Positions 18,622-28,170 of a stretch of DNA of 64,000 nucleotides are shown here, piece after piece. The first letter of the stretch is position 1. Every line of letters begins with the position of its first letter. A program made the translations under genes and the position numbers. Below the pieces are notes generated by a model, which was given only the letters and a program-made list of their open reading frames with translations, was not told the origin of the DNA and did not search any database. The stretch is from Clostridium sp. OF09-36 (GTDB lineage Bacteria > Bacillota > Clostridia > Lachnospirales > Lachnospiraceae), in NCBI RefSeq assembly GCF_003481985.1, contig NZ_QUMD01000002.1, positions 248,001 to 312,000 of the forward strand. The letters run 5' to 3'.

Positions 18622-19608
18622 CTATCCAATGTATTTTCTATGAGCAATCTTCACATTACTCTGCTTAACCATTGCGTATTGCAATGTTGTATCTATTCGT
18701 TGATGCCCCAATAATTTTTGCAACTGTTCAATCGGCATTCCCTTATCAATCGCAACTGTTGCCAGTGTTCTTCGAAATTTATGCGGATGAACCTTGTCTA
18801 TATTCAATCGTTTCCCCATTTCCCGTAATCTCAACTCTATACCACCAATTTTCATACGTTTGTACGGTGCTTTTAAAGATACAAATAGGGCTGATTCATT
18901 ATCTGTTCTTGCATCAAGATAATTCTGCAAATGTAACTTAGTTCGTGCATCAAAATACACCATTCGTTCTTTATCGCCTTTACCAAATACTATGCACTCT
19001 CTTTCATCAAATGAAATATCATCTCTATTTAATAAAACCAGTTCTCCAACTCTCATTCCTGTGGATGCAAGTATATCAATCAATGCCAAATCTCTTGGAT
19101 TGTCACAATTATCCCTCATTGTCTCCAGTTGCTCATCTGTATACGTTTCCTTTATCACGCTAGCGGACTTAATTCTATGTATTCTACGTACAGGGCTTTT
19201 TATAATATAATCCTCATCTTCCAGCCATGCAAAGAAGCTCGAAAATATTCTTCTTATATTATCAATCGTCACCTTACTTGATTCCTTTTCAGCCTGATAT
19301 TTCGATAGATATGTTCGAAGATCTTCCGTTTCAATTGTGCATACTGTTTTTCCAATACTTTCCATCATTTGATAAATGGTATTTCTGTAATATGTTAAAG
19401 TTTTCTCCGAACATCCCTCTATTCTCTTTGCAGATAAAAATATCTCCAAATAATCCTGTGTTTCCTGTTCATTTTCTTCGTCTTTTCTAGTCACAATGGC
19501 AACATTATATAAATTTACCTCTAATACATCTTTCAATTTTTTTAATTGTCCATTATTAAGTGACGGAAGCATCGCATTAATAATTTCCGTTATTATTTTT
19601 TCTTTCAT
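18622..19608 (-). CDS. Tyrosine recombinase of the hsdS inversion system
   Basis: 328-residue XerC/D-like recombinase. An N-terminal core-binding domain (about 55-150) precedes the catalytic domain with Arg in STGMRVGEL, Lys in FGKGDKER, HPHKFRRTLAT, LGHQRIDTTLQY (nucleophile Tyr). Complete, unlike the remnant at 17101. AAAGGAG lies six bases before the ATG. It sits between the expressed hsdS and the silent halves, inside the invertible segment, which is the position of recombinases that switch hsdS (for example the pneumococcal SpnIII locus). It is the obvious candidate for acting on the four 16-bp cores. Confidence 0.92.
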   Translation of the reverse strand: MKEKIITEIINAMLPSLNNGQLKKLKDVLEVNLYNVAIVTRKDEENEQETQDYLEIFLSAKRIEGCSEKTLTYYRNTIYQMMESIGKTVCTIETEDLRTYLSKYQAEKESSKVTIDNIRRIFSSFFAWLEDEDYIIKSPVRRIHRIKSASVIKETYTDEQLETMRDNCDNPRDLALIDILASTGMRVGELVLLNRDDISFDERECIVFGKGDKERMVYFDARTKLHLQNYLDARTDNESALFVSLKAPYKRMKIGGIELRLREMGKRLNIDKVHPHKFRRTLATVAIDKGMPIEQLQKLLGHQRIDTTLQYAMVKQSNVKIAHRKYIG

Positions 19609-19693
19609 GTGTTTCTCCTTTATACGTGAGAACCACCATGAAGTGGAGTTCTATGATTTGCTCTTGCCACTTTCAAGAGTTAATTTTTCTATT

Positions 19694-19722
19694 ATAAATG
19701 ATTATTTAGCGGATCAATCTTC
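19694..19722 (+). repeat. hsdS inverted repeat, core site S3 (29 bp perfect)
   Basis: Inverse copy of 18065-18093; core ATAAATGATTATTTAG in plus orientation at 19694-19709. It covers the end of hsdS and the bases just beyond its stop codon. Confidence 0.9.
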
Positions 19723-20994
19723 GATAGCGGTTTGACTATTCATAAGCATGGGAAGAAGCCAGTCACGTAAGTTTGTTAAGGAACGAATTTCTTCATCATT
19801 TTTTGCTTTTAATGGTAATGTGGATGTAAGCCTATCTTCAAATTGTTTTATAACCGACATTGGTGGTACGCATAACACTGTATCCAAAAGTGTATTTATG
19901 CGGATGCCTTTAAAAATACTACCAGTGGAACTTGATGTAGCATATTTTATAAAAGAATCGCTCATAAAATATAAATACAGATAAGCAGATGTCATCACAC
20001 TATAATTGGGTCGAATTGAAAATACCGATTCATTAATATCCCAATCTGTTGGTGCAGATTGAATCAGATAGCATCTACCTAATGGAGCAATGCTTGCAAA
20101 TAAAATGTCGCCAATTTTGATGTCGGATCTATTATGGATAATTGCATGAGCTGATTCATCAATAGTGTCACAACCAGTGAAATCTAAAGTTCCTTTGGTT
20201 GTAAGATTTTTTACAGTGATATATTTTATATTTCCTGAACCTAATTTAAAGTTGTTTCTAGGATTCAATCCTGTACAAATATTGGAAATAACATCCTTCA
20301 CTTTAAGAATTTTCCAACCATCAGGAATAACATAACCATTAGTATTAATCATTTTTCCACCAGATGATTTATATGGATTTCCATTATCATCTGGAAAATC
20401 AAATTGAACAAACCAATAGTCGTAGATGGTCTTTGCCATCTCTTCTAAATAATCATTTATCTCTCTATTCTTCTGAATTTTACACTCAATCGAATAAAGC
20501 ATATCGCCTATCTTCACCTGCTCATCGTAATCTGGCAAATACACATCTAAGAATGTAAAAATATCCTCATTAAAGCTTGCTCTTAGAGTCATAAATGCAT
20601 TATTGGTTACAGCTTTACGAAATAGTTCACTTCTAAAATAAAATGCCATATATTTCGGATAAACAAAACCTTTCTTTTTAGGTCTAAGTCTTTTCGTAAA
20701 TCCACTATATGTTGCTTTGGGATAATCTTTTACAGCAACACAACTCATTGCCAGCTCATCAATTGTCTCACTGGTTCTGGTAATAAAAACATCACCCTCT
20801 TTGATAGAGTATATTTCCTGTTCTTTCTCGCTTGTATCCATTAAATCAGGTAATTCATCCGGCAAAAAATAGTTATTAAAAACTGTTCCAAAAGAAGCAA
20901 ACGGTGCACCATGTCCAGCTTGATCCTTTGTAGAAGATATTCCAGAACTCATATCATATAATTCAGATAATGCATATTTCGTAATCTTACTCAT
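19714..20994 (-). CDS. hsdS: Type I restriction-modification specificity subunit HsdS
   Basis: Complete 426-residue specificity subunit with two target recognition domains. TRD1 (about 1-170) starts ITKYALSELYDMSSG and ends IQKNREINDYL; the central region EEMAKTIYDYWFVQFDF to SGGKM follows (about 178-210); TRD2 runs WKILKVKDVISNICTG to the distal conserved region RSLTNLRDWLLPML. It overlaps the end of hsdM by 8 bases, so translation is coupled. Both the central region and the 3' end lie in inverted repeats shared with the silent halves, so TRD2 can be exchanged. Confidence 0.95.
   Translation of the reverse strand: MSKITKYALSELYDMSSGISSTKDQAGHGAPFASFGTVFNNYFLPDELPDLMDTSEKEQEIYSIKEGDVFITRTSETIDELAMSCVAVKDYPKATYSGFTKRLRPKKKGFVYPKYMAFYFRSELFRKAVTNNAFMTLRASFNEDIFTFLDVYLPDYDEQVKIGDMLYSIECKIQKNREINDYLEEMAKTIYDYWFVQFDFPDDNGNPYKSSGGKMINTNGYVIPDGWKILKVKDVISNICTGLNPRNNFKLGSGNIKYITVKNLTTKGTLDFTGCDTIDESAHAIIHNRSDIKIGDILFASIAPLGRCYLIQSAPTDWDINESVFSIRPNYSVMTSAYLYLYFMSDSFIKYATSSSTGSIFKGIRINTLLDTVLCVPPMSVIKQFEDRLTSTLPLKAKNDEEIRSLTNLRDWLLPMLMNSQTAIED
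20349..20460 (-). repeat. hsdS inverted repeat arm, right copy (112 bp)
   Basis: Perfect inverse of 17357-17468, located in the centre of the expressed hsdS. It contains core site S4 (20445-20460). Confidence 0.95.
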
Positions 20995-22624
20995 ACTTCA
21001 CCTTCTTCAACTGTTCCAGAATCTCCGCCTGCAAAGCATTACCCTCAGCAAATAATTCTGTCAGTTTATCCGTATAATCATTCATTTTTGCCTGAAACTC
21101 TTCCTGTGTCAGTTCTACATACTCAATCTTTACTTCAAAGTACTGTCCGGCACTAAAAGAACACTTCTTCTGCTCTATCTTGTCATAATCTACAACAACA
21201 GAGAAATCTTCTTTCGCTTCAAAATTATTGAAAGTATTAATAATATCCTCAATTTCTTCATCAGAAAGTACCGTTCTCTGGTTTTTGCCATCCACCTTAA
21301 CCTTAGTTCCAAGTTTGGAGGCATCCATAAGTATCACTTTGTTATATTTCTTTGTATTGTCAAGAAATACAACGGATACATTTGTGCCTGTTGTTGCAAA
21401 AATATTACTTGGCATGGATACAACACCTCGTAACATTTGTTCTTTCACTATACGCTCTCGTATTGTCTTTGGTATGCCCGTTCCTGCTGTTAAGAATCCT
21501 GTCGGCACAACAATTGCAGCTCTGCCACTATTCTCCTTCATGGAAAAAATTATGTGCTGAAGAAACATCTGATAAATTGCCATACTGTCTTTTTTCTTAT
21601 CAGGGACTTTTGGCACTCCCGCCCAGAATCTTTCCTTATAAGTTTCTCCTGCCAATGTATCTCTATTATCTGAAAAATCCACATTAAAAGGCGGATTGCT
21701 GACGATATAGTCAAACTTCATCAATCCATTCTTCTGTCGATTCAAGTGCTGTGGTGATAATAATGTGTCACCATGCACTACGTGACCCAGTGAATGTACA
21801 AGATTATTCAGAATAAGATTCAGGCGCAGAAATTCATTTGATTTCTGGGAAATATCCTGTGTATATATTGTACAATTATTCTCGCCTATTTCATGTGCAA
21901 GTGCCAATACAAGCGTTCCTGAACCTGCCGCCGGATCATATACTGTAACATTCTGAGTTCCTTGTGGAACCATAATTCTTGCTATAATGCTTGCTATGGA
22001 ATGTGGTGTATAATACTCGGCATACTTGCCAAAGTCTTTGTTGTAATCCTTAATCAGATACTCAAATATAGTTGCAAAAAAATCATATTTCTGTGAAAAT
22101 GCATCTGCAAAACTGAAAGTAACAAGCTTATCAATCATCGCCTTGCAGAAGTCAGATCTACGATTAGACTCTGTTACATTGAGTGATAAATTCTGATCAA
22201 ATAAACGAATCTTATCTCCTGAGCCGGTACTCACTGAAAACACATCAAGGTTCGTATTAGAAATATCCCATAAGGTTGCATCAAACAATCCATTGAACTT
22301 ATCATCATTTTTATGGTTGAACAGATATGAAATAAAATGCTCTCTTTTCAGTTTTGCAGTTGCTGGCGGTAACAGCATCATAAGCATTTCATAATCATCA
22401 TCTGACATATCGTTTAATGCTTGCTCAATATTCTTGGAATCTTTCAATTTTTCATCTGCTTGTCGAACCTCATAAAGGAACTTGTCATTCAAAAATTTAT
22501 ACAGGAAGATTTCTGTAATAATTTTATACTCACTACTGGCATTGCCAAGTCCAAAGTTGACACATACGGTTTTTAAGTCATCAATCATCTGTTTTGTATT
22601 TGCTATTATTGTTTCTGTTGTCAT
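20987..22624 (-). CDS. hsdM: Type I restriction-modification methyltransferase HsdM
   Basis: 545-residue N6-adenine methyltransferase subunit. N-terminal helical domain KQMIDDLKTVCVNFG, SAM-binding motif I DPAAGSGTLVLA and catalytic motif IV NPPFNV. The ATG at 22624 overlaps the TGA of hsdR (TGATG), which supports this start over the longer frame to 22669. It needs HsdS for target choice. Nothing unusual in the catalytic motifs. Confidence 0.96.
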   Translation of the reverse strand: MTTETIIANTKQMIDDLKTVCVNFGLGNASSEYKIITEIFLYKFLNDKFLYEVRQADEKLKDSKNIEQALNDMSDDDYEMLMMLLPPATAKLKREHFISYLFNHKNDDKFNGLFDATLWDISNTNLDVFSVSTGSGDKIRLFDQNLSLNVTESNRRSDFCKAMIDKLVTFSFADAFSQKYDFFATIFEYLIKDYNKDFGKYAEYYTPHSIASIIARIMVPQGTQNVTVYDPAAGSGTLVLALAHEIGENNCTIYTQDISQKSNEFLRLNLILNNLVHSLGHVVHGDTLLSPQHLNRQKNGLMKFDYIVSNPPFNVDFSDNRDTLAGETYKERFWAGVPKVPDKKKDSMAIYQMFLQHIIFSMKENSGRAAIVVPTGFLTAGTGIPKTIRERIVKEQMLRGVVSMPSNIFATTGTNVSVVFLDNTKKYNKVILMDASKLGTKVKVDGKNQRTVLSDEEIEDIINTFNNFEAKEDFSVVVDYDKIEQKKCSFSAGQYFEVKIEYVELTQEEFQAKMNDYTDKLTELFAEGNALQAEILEQLKKVKYE

Positions 22625-25600
22625 CAGGATACCCAATCCCTTTCTGATATATATTCTTTTGACAGACAATTATCTATAAATAGAATTTGCTGCCGTTCTA
22701 TCTTCACATTTTCTCCTAAGCATGCCTTTAAAATGATAGGCTGCAAGGATTTCATAAAGTAATCCTCATTATCAAGGATGTTTTCATTATGAGCTATCTG
22801 GTCATCAGCCTCAGACTTAACTGTCATTAAAATTCTATGTACAGTAATCGCATCTGCTATCGGTGGTGGACTTCCCATTATCCTTTTATGAGTTCTCATA
22901 TATTTAACATCTCCGGAATACTTTACTGCAAGCATCCGATCTGCAAGATTGCGTTTCTCTGCTTTCTTCCGCAATGAACCCAGTTCACCCATCATCTGCC
23001 TCATTTCATCTGCTGTGAGTTCTTCAATATTTTTCTTTTTGAATACTCTCTTCAATTCATCAAGAAGTGATATGTACTCCGGATCTTTTGGATCAAGGCA
23101 TCTGTCCACAATCTCTCTCCTTGTTTTTTCCAGCGTATCTCTAAACGCATCAGCTATCAGAAGCTCTTCTTCTTTGATCTTACGGAACTGAAAATCAATC
23201 TGGTCAAGCGCCATGTTAAGCACCTGTGTCATATCTTCCGAAGAATTAATGCTATTCTTCAAGTTTACAATACTGATTCTGTTATTGACCTCATTCAAAC
23301 ATTTAATCGCATTCTCAACATTAAAGTGTTCGTACAGATCTTCATAGCCATATAACCGTATCAGGTTATACATTACTTTGTAATTCTCTAATGCCTGCCG
23401 TAAGTCAAGTAGCTGCTTCTTATCATCAATCGCATTAATCTGGTTAATAAAGCTAACCACGTTACTTGTATCATACAGAAATAATTGATTTTTGACCTCG
23501 TTTAAATCTTTTTCAATCTCTTCCTTGCTCTTAAAGATATTGCTGTAATTCTGAACTTCATCTCCTAGTTCTGACTGAAGTTCATCAAAATAGGCTTTAT
23601 TCGTCTTATCAAACTCATCCTTAATATTTGCAAAATCAACAACATATCCATAATGATACCCTTTGTAAGGTCGGTTTACCCTTGTCAAAGTCTGTAATAA
23701 ATTATGGGCCTTAATCATTCTGGCAAGATACTGTTTCTTTAACCTAGGGGCATCAAAACCTGTCAGAAGCATATTATAAACAACAAGAATATCAATATTA
23801 CCCTTTTTAAATTCTTCTTGCTCGTCTTTTCTGTCCTGTTTTGTTCCCTCATCATGAAGTATTAGTGCATGAGTATACGCTGAAAAGCGATTCAATTGCT
23901 TATCAACCTCTCTTGCCTGCTCAGAAGAATCACATACAATCATTGCACCGATAGAAGAATCCAGTGCATTTCTGCCTTCTCCAAAATCATGTACAATATA
24001 TTCAACCATCTTCTCAACAAATTTAGGATGAGCATACAACTCTTTCTTTACAATACTTCCCTGTCTTACAATCTGATCCAGCGTATCGTTCATCTGGTTC
24101 TTATATGTAGTTTCTATCTCTTCCCGAATCAGTTTTAACGTATAACCATCTGCAATGGACTGATTATAATAATATTTATGAATATAATTTCCAAACACAT
24201 CTTTTGTATTATAGCCTTCTCCGATCAATGGCGTTCCTGTCAACGCTATCATTACCGCATTTCTATCCGATGACATCAGGTTAGCGAGAAATGAACCTGT
24301 TGGATTATAGCTACGATGTGCCTCATCCAAAAAATAAATTCTCTGTACATTGACATTATAATCAGCAGGCTTTGTCACTGATTCTTTCGAGAACTTCTGT
24401 ATATTAAGCACAGTCATCGTAGTTTTACCACTTGTATTTGACTCTCCCGGATTGATTATATCATTTACAAACTGTTTCTTGTCCTTTATCATCTTGACGT
24501 TAAGACCTCTGGCTTCAAATTCACTTTTTGCCTGTTCTGCCAGATCCAATCTGTCTACTATAAAATAAAACTTTGCAATTTTTCCTTCTTCTTTGCTGAA
24601 ATAATCGGTCAAATATCTTACATTAGAGTATGCCAATGCTGTTTTTCCGCTGCCCTGTGTATGCCAGATAACACCCTTTCTGATGCCTTCACGTAACTTA
24701 TCACGTATTGCCATAGTTGCAAACATCTGAGGGTAACGCATAATATGTTTCTCTATCTGCGTAATTCCATCTTTATTCGTAGTGGTCTTATAACAGATCC
24801 CATATTTCAATAAAAATAATAGTCTGCCTTTTGTATATAAAGATGTAATAATACGATTTGTCGGCGAATCCTCATTTATAGAAGATGTATATTCAGGTGT
24901 TCCTTTAATTGCAATAAGATTCGTATCTGACAAAATAAAAGCTTCATCATCAGTATCTATAGCTTTCATTTTCGCCCTCAGCTCTTCTACTCTCTGCTCC
25001 CTAAATTTACTAAAAAACATTCTGGTATAGCTGCTGGAAGCATAAAATGCCCCCTGTATCGGTTCGATATCAGAATCATCATACTCATTATTATTAGAAA
25101 ACACAGTAAACTGCGTGATTCCCACAAATTTACGATAGATTTTATTACCAAAGCGTCTTTCCATGCGGTTACGCTCCGTAAGAATGCCTTCTCTATTATT
25201 CTGACGCTTTACCTCGATAAATGATAACGGCATTCCATTTATTAATACAGTAATATCAGGTCTGAAATTATCATCACCATTCTCGTATGGAAGTTCCGTT
25301 ACTACTGTGTAGTCATTCTGTAATCCACTCTCATCATCAAAATCAATTAACTTTATATCGTTTATTCCTGACTGCAGAATATTAAAAAATGATTTGCCTA
25401 AATCCTCATTATCCAGTTTTATCTTTATTTCATCAATAATTTTCTTAGCATCATCAAGGGTAAAATCAGCCTGATTGATTCTATTTATGGCAGATAAAAA
25501 TTTCCCGTAAAAAATATTTGTATCTCCGTCATAGTCCACATTACGTTCTTTATCTTTAATTGACATATAAGTATATCCAAGCCTTGTAAAATGTACAAGT

Positions 25601-25644
25601 GCCGGAATCTTTACTCTTGAATCTTCCGGTCTCTCCATAAACAT
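22624..25644 (-). CDS. hsdR: Type I restriction endonuclease HsdR
   Basis: 1006-residue motor/nuclease subunit. The PD-(D/E)xK nuclease is at the N-terminus (RPDITVLINGMPLSFIEVKR), followed by the SF2 translocase: Walker A TQGSGKTALAY, DEAH box FLDEAHRSYNP, motif III ALTGTPLIG, motif VI TRVNRPYKG. A helical C-terminal domain follows for binding HsdM. The ATG at 25644 is preferred because GGAG lies eight bases upstream. First gene of the hsdR-hsdM-hsdS transcript. A TATAAT-like -10 lies near 25710 on the minus strand. Confidence 0.95.
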   Translation of the reverse strand: MFMERPEDSRVKIPALVHFTRLGYTYMSIKDKERNVDYDGDTNIFYGKFLSAINRINQADFTLDDAKKIIDEIKIKLDNEDLGKSFFNILQSGINDIKLIDFDDESGLQNDYTVVTELPYENGDDNFRPDITVLINGMPLSFIEVKRQNNREGILTERNRMERRFGNKIYRKFVGITQFTVFSNNNEYDDSDIEPIQGAFYASSSYTRMFFSKFREQRVEELRAKMKAIDTDDEAFILSDTNLIAIKGTPEYTSSINEDSPTNRIITSLYTKGRLLFLLKYGICYKTTTNKDGITQIEKHIMRYPQMFATMAIRDKLREGIRKGVIWHTQGSGKTALAYSNVRYLTDYFSKEEGKIAKFYFIVDRLDLAEQAKSEFEARGLNVKMIKDKKQFVNDIINPGESNTSGKTTMTVLNIQKFSKESVTKPADYNVNVQRIYFLDEAHRSYNPTGSFLANLMSSDRNAVMIALTGTPLIGEGYNTKDVFGNYIHKYYYNQSIADGYTLKLIREEIETTYKNQMNDTLDQIVRQGSIVKKELYAHPKFVEKMVEYIVHDFGEGRNALDSSIGAMIVCDSSEQAREVDKQLNRFSAYTHALILHDEGTKQDRKDEQEEFKKGNIDILVVYNMLLTGFDAPRLKKQYLARMIKAHNLLQTLTRVNRPYKGYHYGYVVDFANIKDEFDKTNKAYFDELQSELGDEVQNYSNIFKSKEEIEKDLNEVKNQLFLYDTSNVVSFINQINAIDDKKQLLDLRQALENYKVMYNLIRLYGYEDLYEHFNVENAIKCLNEVNNRISIVNLKNSINSSEDMTQVLNMALDQIDFQFRKIKEEELLIADAFRDTLEKTRREIVDRCLDPKDPEYISLLDELKRVFKKKNIEELTADEMRQMMGELGSLRKKAEKRNLADRMLAVKYSGDVKYMRTHKRIMGSPPPIADAITVHRILMTVKSEADDQIAHNENILDNEDYFMKSLQPIILKACLGENVKIERQQILFIDNCLSKEYISERDWVS

Positions 25645-25760
25645 AAACCATCTCCTATACATCATTATTTCTTGCAAGAATCCTAAGTATATTTATCCTG
25701 ATTTCATTATAAACGTATATTCGAATCGCCGCCACCCCTTTTCCCTTTGGAATCAAAAAT

Positions 25761-25802
25761 AAAAACGACCCTGACCAGAGATTTTTCTCTCTCGTCAGGG
25801 TC
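25761..25802. terminator. Strong hairpin terminator
   Basis: GACCCTGAC pairs with GTCAGGGTC, with an inner AGAG/CTCT stem, and is followed on the minus strand by GTTTTTATTTTT. It ends the transcript of the UDG-like gene and separates it from hsdR. Confidence 0.85.
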
Positions 25803-25812
25803 ATTCATAACT

Positions 25813-25902
25813 CTACAGCATATTGATCACAAATCCGGCCATCATGGTGGAAAGTACCGTGATTACCGTAATTCCACCAACTACATACGAAACATTTAAC
25901 AT
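25813..25902 (-). CDS. Possible 29-residue membrane peptide
   Basis: A small frame starting MLNVSYVVGG and continuing as a single hydrophobic segment to ...FVINML. Its ATG overlaps the stop codon of the UDG-like gene, and the strong terminator follows 11 bases after its stop. The hydrophobic pattern and tight placement suggest a real coupled small protein, but there is no ribosome site of its own and no family I recognise. Confidence 0.35.
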   Translation of the reverse strand: MLNVSYVVGGITVITVLSTMMAGFVINML

Positions 25903-26558
25903 ACAGACAGATGTAGAATTTCCCGCACCGCATCCAGCAGCGCATAATACAAATAGCAGTCTTTGACACGGGCCGCTGGATGCGAAAAGGAAATGACCAG
26001 CCTTTTATCATGTACAAAATACCCGATTCCCCGTGTCGTCATCTTCCATTCAATGGACTCACCCGGAAAACACGCATCCACAAAAGCATGCTCTGTCCCG
26101 CAGCAAATCACAAGATCCGGCTGGTAAAGATCCAGCTGCTGTTTCAGAATACCGGCATTATTTAAAGCTTCCGTATAGACCTCTTTCCCATTCGACACAT
26201 AGCTTCCAGATGTTTTCTTTACATTCACTGCACAGATTTTAGGAAGCATCTGCTTTCTCCGTGTTCTGCAATCATGCTCTAACTGTTCCCACGAAAGTTC
26301 CTTTGGAAGACTGAAAATCCCCTGCGTCCACCTTGCGATATTATCCCATGTGGCATCGTGTTCCTGCTGTCTTCCGCCATGTCGCAAATGCTCGCAGAGG
26401 CTCCAGCCGAATCCACCATTTACCTCTTTTAGCACATACATGATACGGGTAGCGGCCGATAAATATTCGGTCTCATTTGGCAAACCATCCTCAATCACAC
26501 CGTGATCCAGCGTCCTAAGTTTGGTAAACAGTTTCGCTTGCGCTCCTGTCATAGTCAT
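25896..26558 (-). CDS. Uracil-DNA glycosylase-superfamily-like protein
   Basis: About 220 residues. The pattern YVLKEVNGG near the N-terminus, DLVICCGT in a hydrophobic strand, and VISFSHPAARVKD near the C-terminus resembles motifs of the UDG fold (the HPSxR-type loop). The usual catalytic Asp/Glu in motif 1 is not clear, so glycosylase activity is uncertain. The ATG at 26558 follows AAGGATG; earlier ATGs overlap that site. A hypothetical-protein label would also be fair. Confidence 0.5.
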   Translation of the reverse strand: MTMTGAQAKLFTKLRTLDHGVIEDGLPNETEYLSAATRIMYVLKEVNGGFGWSLCEHLRHGGRQQEHDATWDNIARWTQGIFSLPKELSWEQLEHDCRTRRKQMLPKICAVNVKKTSGSYVSNGKEVYTEALNNAGILKQQLDLYQPDLVICCGTEHAFVDACFPGESIEWKMTTRGIGYFVHDKRLVISFSHPAARVKDCYLYYALLDAVREILHLSVC

Positions 26559-26681
26559 GGCTGTTATCATCCTTAATGTACTTTGTCATAATACTTTGCA
26601 TTTTACTTCCGTATTATCTTACGTATTTTCTTCCCACATTATAGATCAATCATTTTCTATTTCCAAGTAAAACAATAAAAA

Positions 26682-27513
26682 CTATCGTCCCGGCTTCAAC
26701 GGCCCGTAATAATAACTGGATGTTGCCCACCGTCAATCAGAAACGTGGAACCCGTAATGAATGCACCTTTCTCACTCATCAGGAGTTCTGCGACATTGGC
26801 TACTTCATCTGACGTTCCCGGACGGCCTGCCGGACATTTCGCAAACATGTTTTTGTAAAAATCGACGCACGGGGCCGTTGAGCTCATCGATTGCAAGCGG
26901 TGTTACGATAATGCCCGGTGCGATTGCATTGATCCGCGCACCACGCTCTCCCCATTTTACAGACTCTGCCATGGTACGCTTTTCATTACAGCGCTTCGCC
27001 AGCTGGTATGCATGCAGGGTGTCCTTGATCTGCCCCACCTGGAGCATCGGCAGTGCCAGTAATACTTCTGCCGGTGTGGTCGCAAGAAGCTCATCTTCCT
27101 CCAGAGTAAGCGCAGACATTCTCCAGCCAAACTGGCTGGAAATAGTAACACCTACGCCGCCTTTTCGAATTACCTTTCCGACTTCTTCTAAAAGTACTGC
27201 GGTACCATACAGATCCACCTTTAGAATCGTTTCGATGGATGCCTGGCTTGGGGAAACACCCACTACATTGACCAGCATGGAAATTTCGCCATACTGCCGT
27301 GCTGTTTCGATCATCTGCAAAATAGATGTCCGCGACGATAAATCCATCCAAACAGACTCTTGCATCGAATCCGGCATCATTCAAAATTTTAGAAATGTTC
27401 TGCGCATGCTCCAGGTTCTTATCACCAACGATGATTTTCTTTCCATATCCCATTCTCCGGGCAATCGCCATGCCAATCTGACATGCCCAGGTTAAAATCA
27501 TTACCTCTTTCAT
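26682..27513 (-). pseudogene. Decayed short-chain dehydrogenase/reductase
   Basis: An SDR whose pieces lie in three frames. It opens MKEVMILTWACQIGMAIARR: the nucleotide-binding glycine motif, normally TGAGQIG in relatives, has lost two glycines (Trp and Cys instead). Frame changes occur near 27335 and 26883 (one base too many each, the latter in a CCCC run) and near 26721 (one base too few, GGTGGG|CAACA). The catalytic Tyr-x3-Lys (AYQLAK) and the end FLIDGG are still readable. Because point changes in the cofactor site accompany the frameshifts, I call this a real pseudogene rather than only sequencing error. Confidence 0.75.
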
Positions 27514-27521
27514 CTTCACGC

Positions 27522-27860
27522 TTACTCCTCTCCGACATGCAAGGAAAAGACCGCCATCGGGTAAGTTCCCCACCAGCATGGTCCCAGTACAAACACATGA
27601 TCATAGCCGGAGATATCATCCAGATATGCTGCTAACTCTGGTCTGGCATGACGCTTAAGTTCCTGCTTGGCCTGTTCAATGCATTCGTTATAATCATCGC
27701 TGTAAGCTTCTGTCGTGCTTACCTCAAACAGGTCACCACCTACTGCCTTCTGAATATATTCTGCGCAGATCTCGGTATTTCCTTTTGCTAGCTTGACAAT
27801 GCGGCCGTTCACGTAATTTTCACCCTTGCGTAAATAGTAGATAATAAGATTTTTGCTCAT
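27522..27860 (-). CDS. Flavodoxin-like protein, C-terminally truncated
   Basis: 112 residues of a flavodoxin fold: Tyr/Leu variant of the phosphate loop (IIYYLRKGENYVNG, usually SxTGNT), then GYDHVFVLGPCWWGTYPMAVFS, the FMN-flanking loop. The family usually continues about 40-50 residues with a further FMN loop; here it ends in LHVGEE at a stop codon directly before the decayed SDR. The start follows GAGGAGG. The truncation next to a pseudogene suggests a deletion joined these two genes. Confidence 0.7.
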   Translation of the reverse strand: MSKNLIIYYLRKGENYVNGRIVKLAKGNTEICAEYIQKAVGGDLFEVSTTEAYSDDYNECIEQAKQELKRHARPELAAYLDDISGYDHVFVLGPCWWGTYPMAVFSLHVGEE

Positions 27861-27960
27861 TGTAATTTCCTCCTCATAATTTTCGTTTCCTGCTTTCACG
27901 TTGCGTAAGCATGTTGTGCTTCTACTATAGTTCTTCTGATCTTTTCAATCAGATAAGTGA

Positions 27961-28062
27961 AACCAGGAACCTGTTACCAAAACCTACTGCGCCTTTTGGA
28001 AGAAAGACAATTCCGGATATTATATCGAAGAATTTACTGAAATGCTGAAATCGGAATTTTAA
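27961..28062 (+). pseudogene. Possible 3' remnant of an unknown gene
   Basis: A 33-codon plus-strand frame with coding-like composition (TKTYCAFWKKDNSGYYIEEF...KSEF then stop) but no start codon or ribosome site, cut off by a stop just upstream. It lies beside the truncated flavodoxin and decayed SDR. It may be the tail of a divergent regulator that was lost. Not identified. Confidence 0.3.
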
Positions 28063-28102
28063 GTAATAAACAGGGCTGACGCATTAGCCGTTCAAGTATT
28101 TT

Positions 28103-28152
28103 AAAAGCCGGCGGCATGTTCCCTTGAAAATCGAAACATGCTGCCAGCTTTA
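28103..28152 (-). terminator. Hairpin terminator after 45-residue membrane protein
   Basis: AAAGCTGGCAGCATGTT pairs with AACATGCCGCCGGCTTTT on the minus strand around a 14-base loop, ending in a T-run; it lies 19 bases after the small ORF stop. Confidence 0.7.
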
Positions 28153-28170
28153 TATTTTTCTTATTCACGT

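Larger units (their letters stand above)
27861..28170. other. Intergenic region upstream of flavodoxin
   Basis: Contains the flavodoxin ribosome site, the plus-strand coding remnant at 27961-28062 and the terminator at 28103-28152. A partial dispersed element (CACGTTGCGTAAGC) lies near 27896. Confidence 0.4.

Noticed and set aside
17101..25677. Prophage or complete integrative element
   Set aside because: Only an integrase remnant and hsd genes are present; no capsid, portal, relaxase or conjugation genes were seen.
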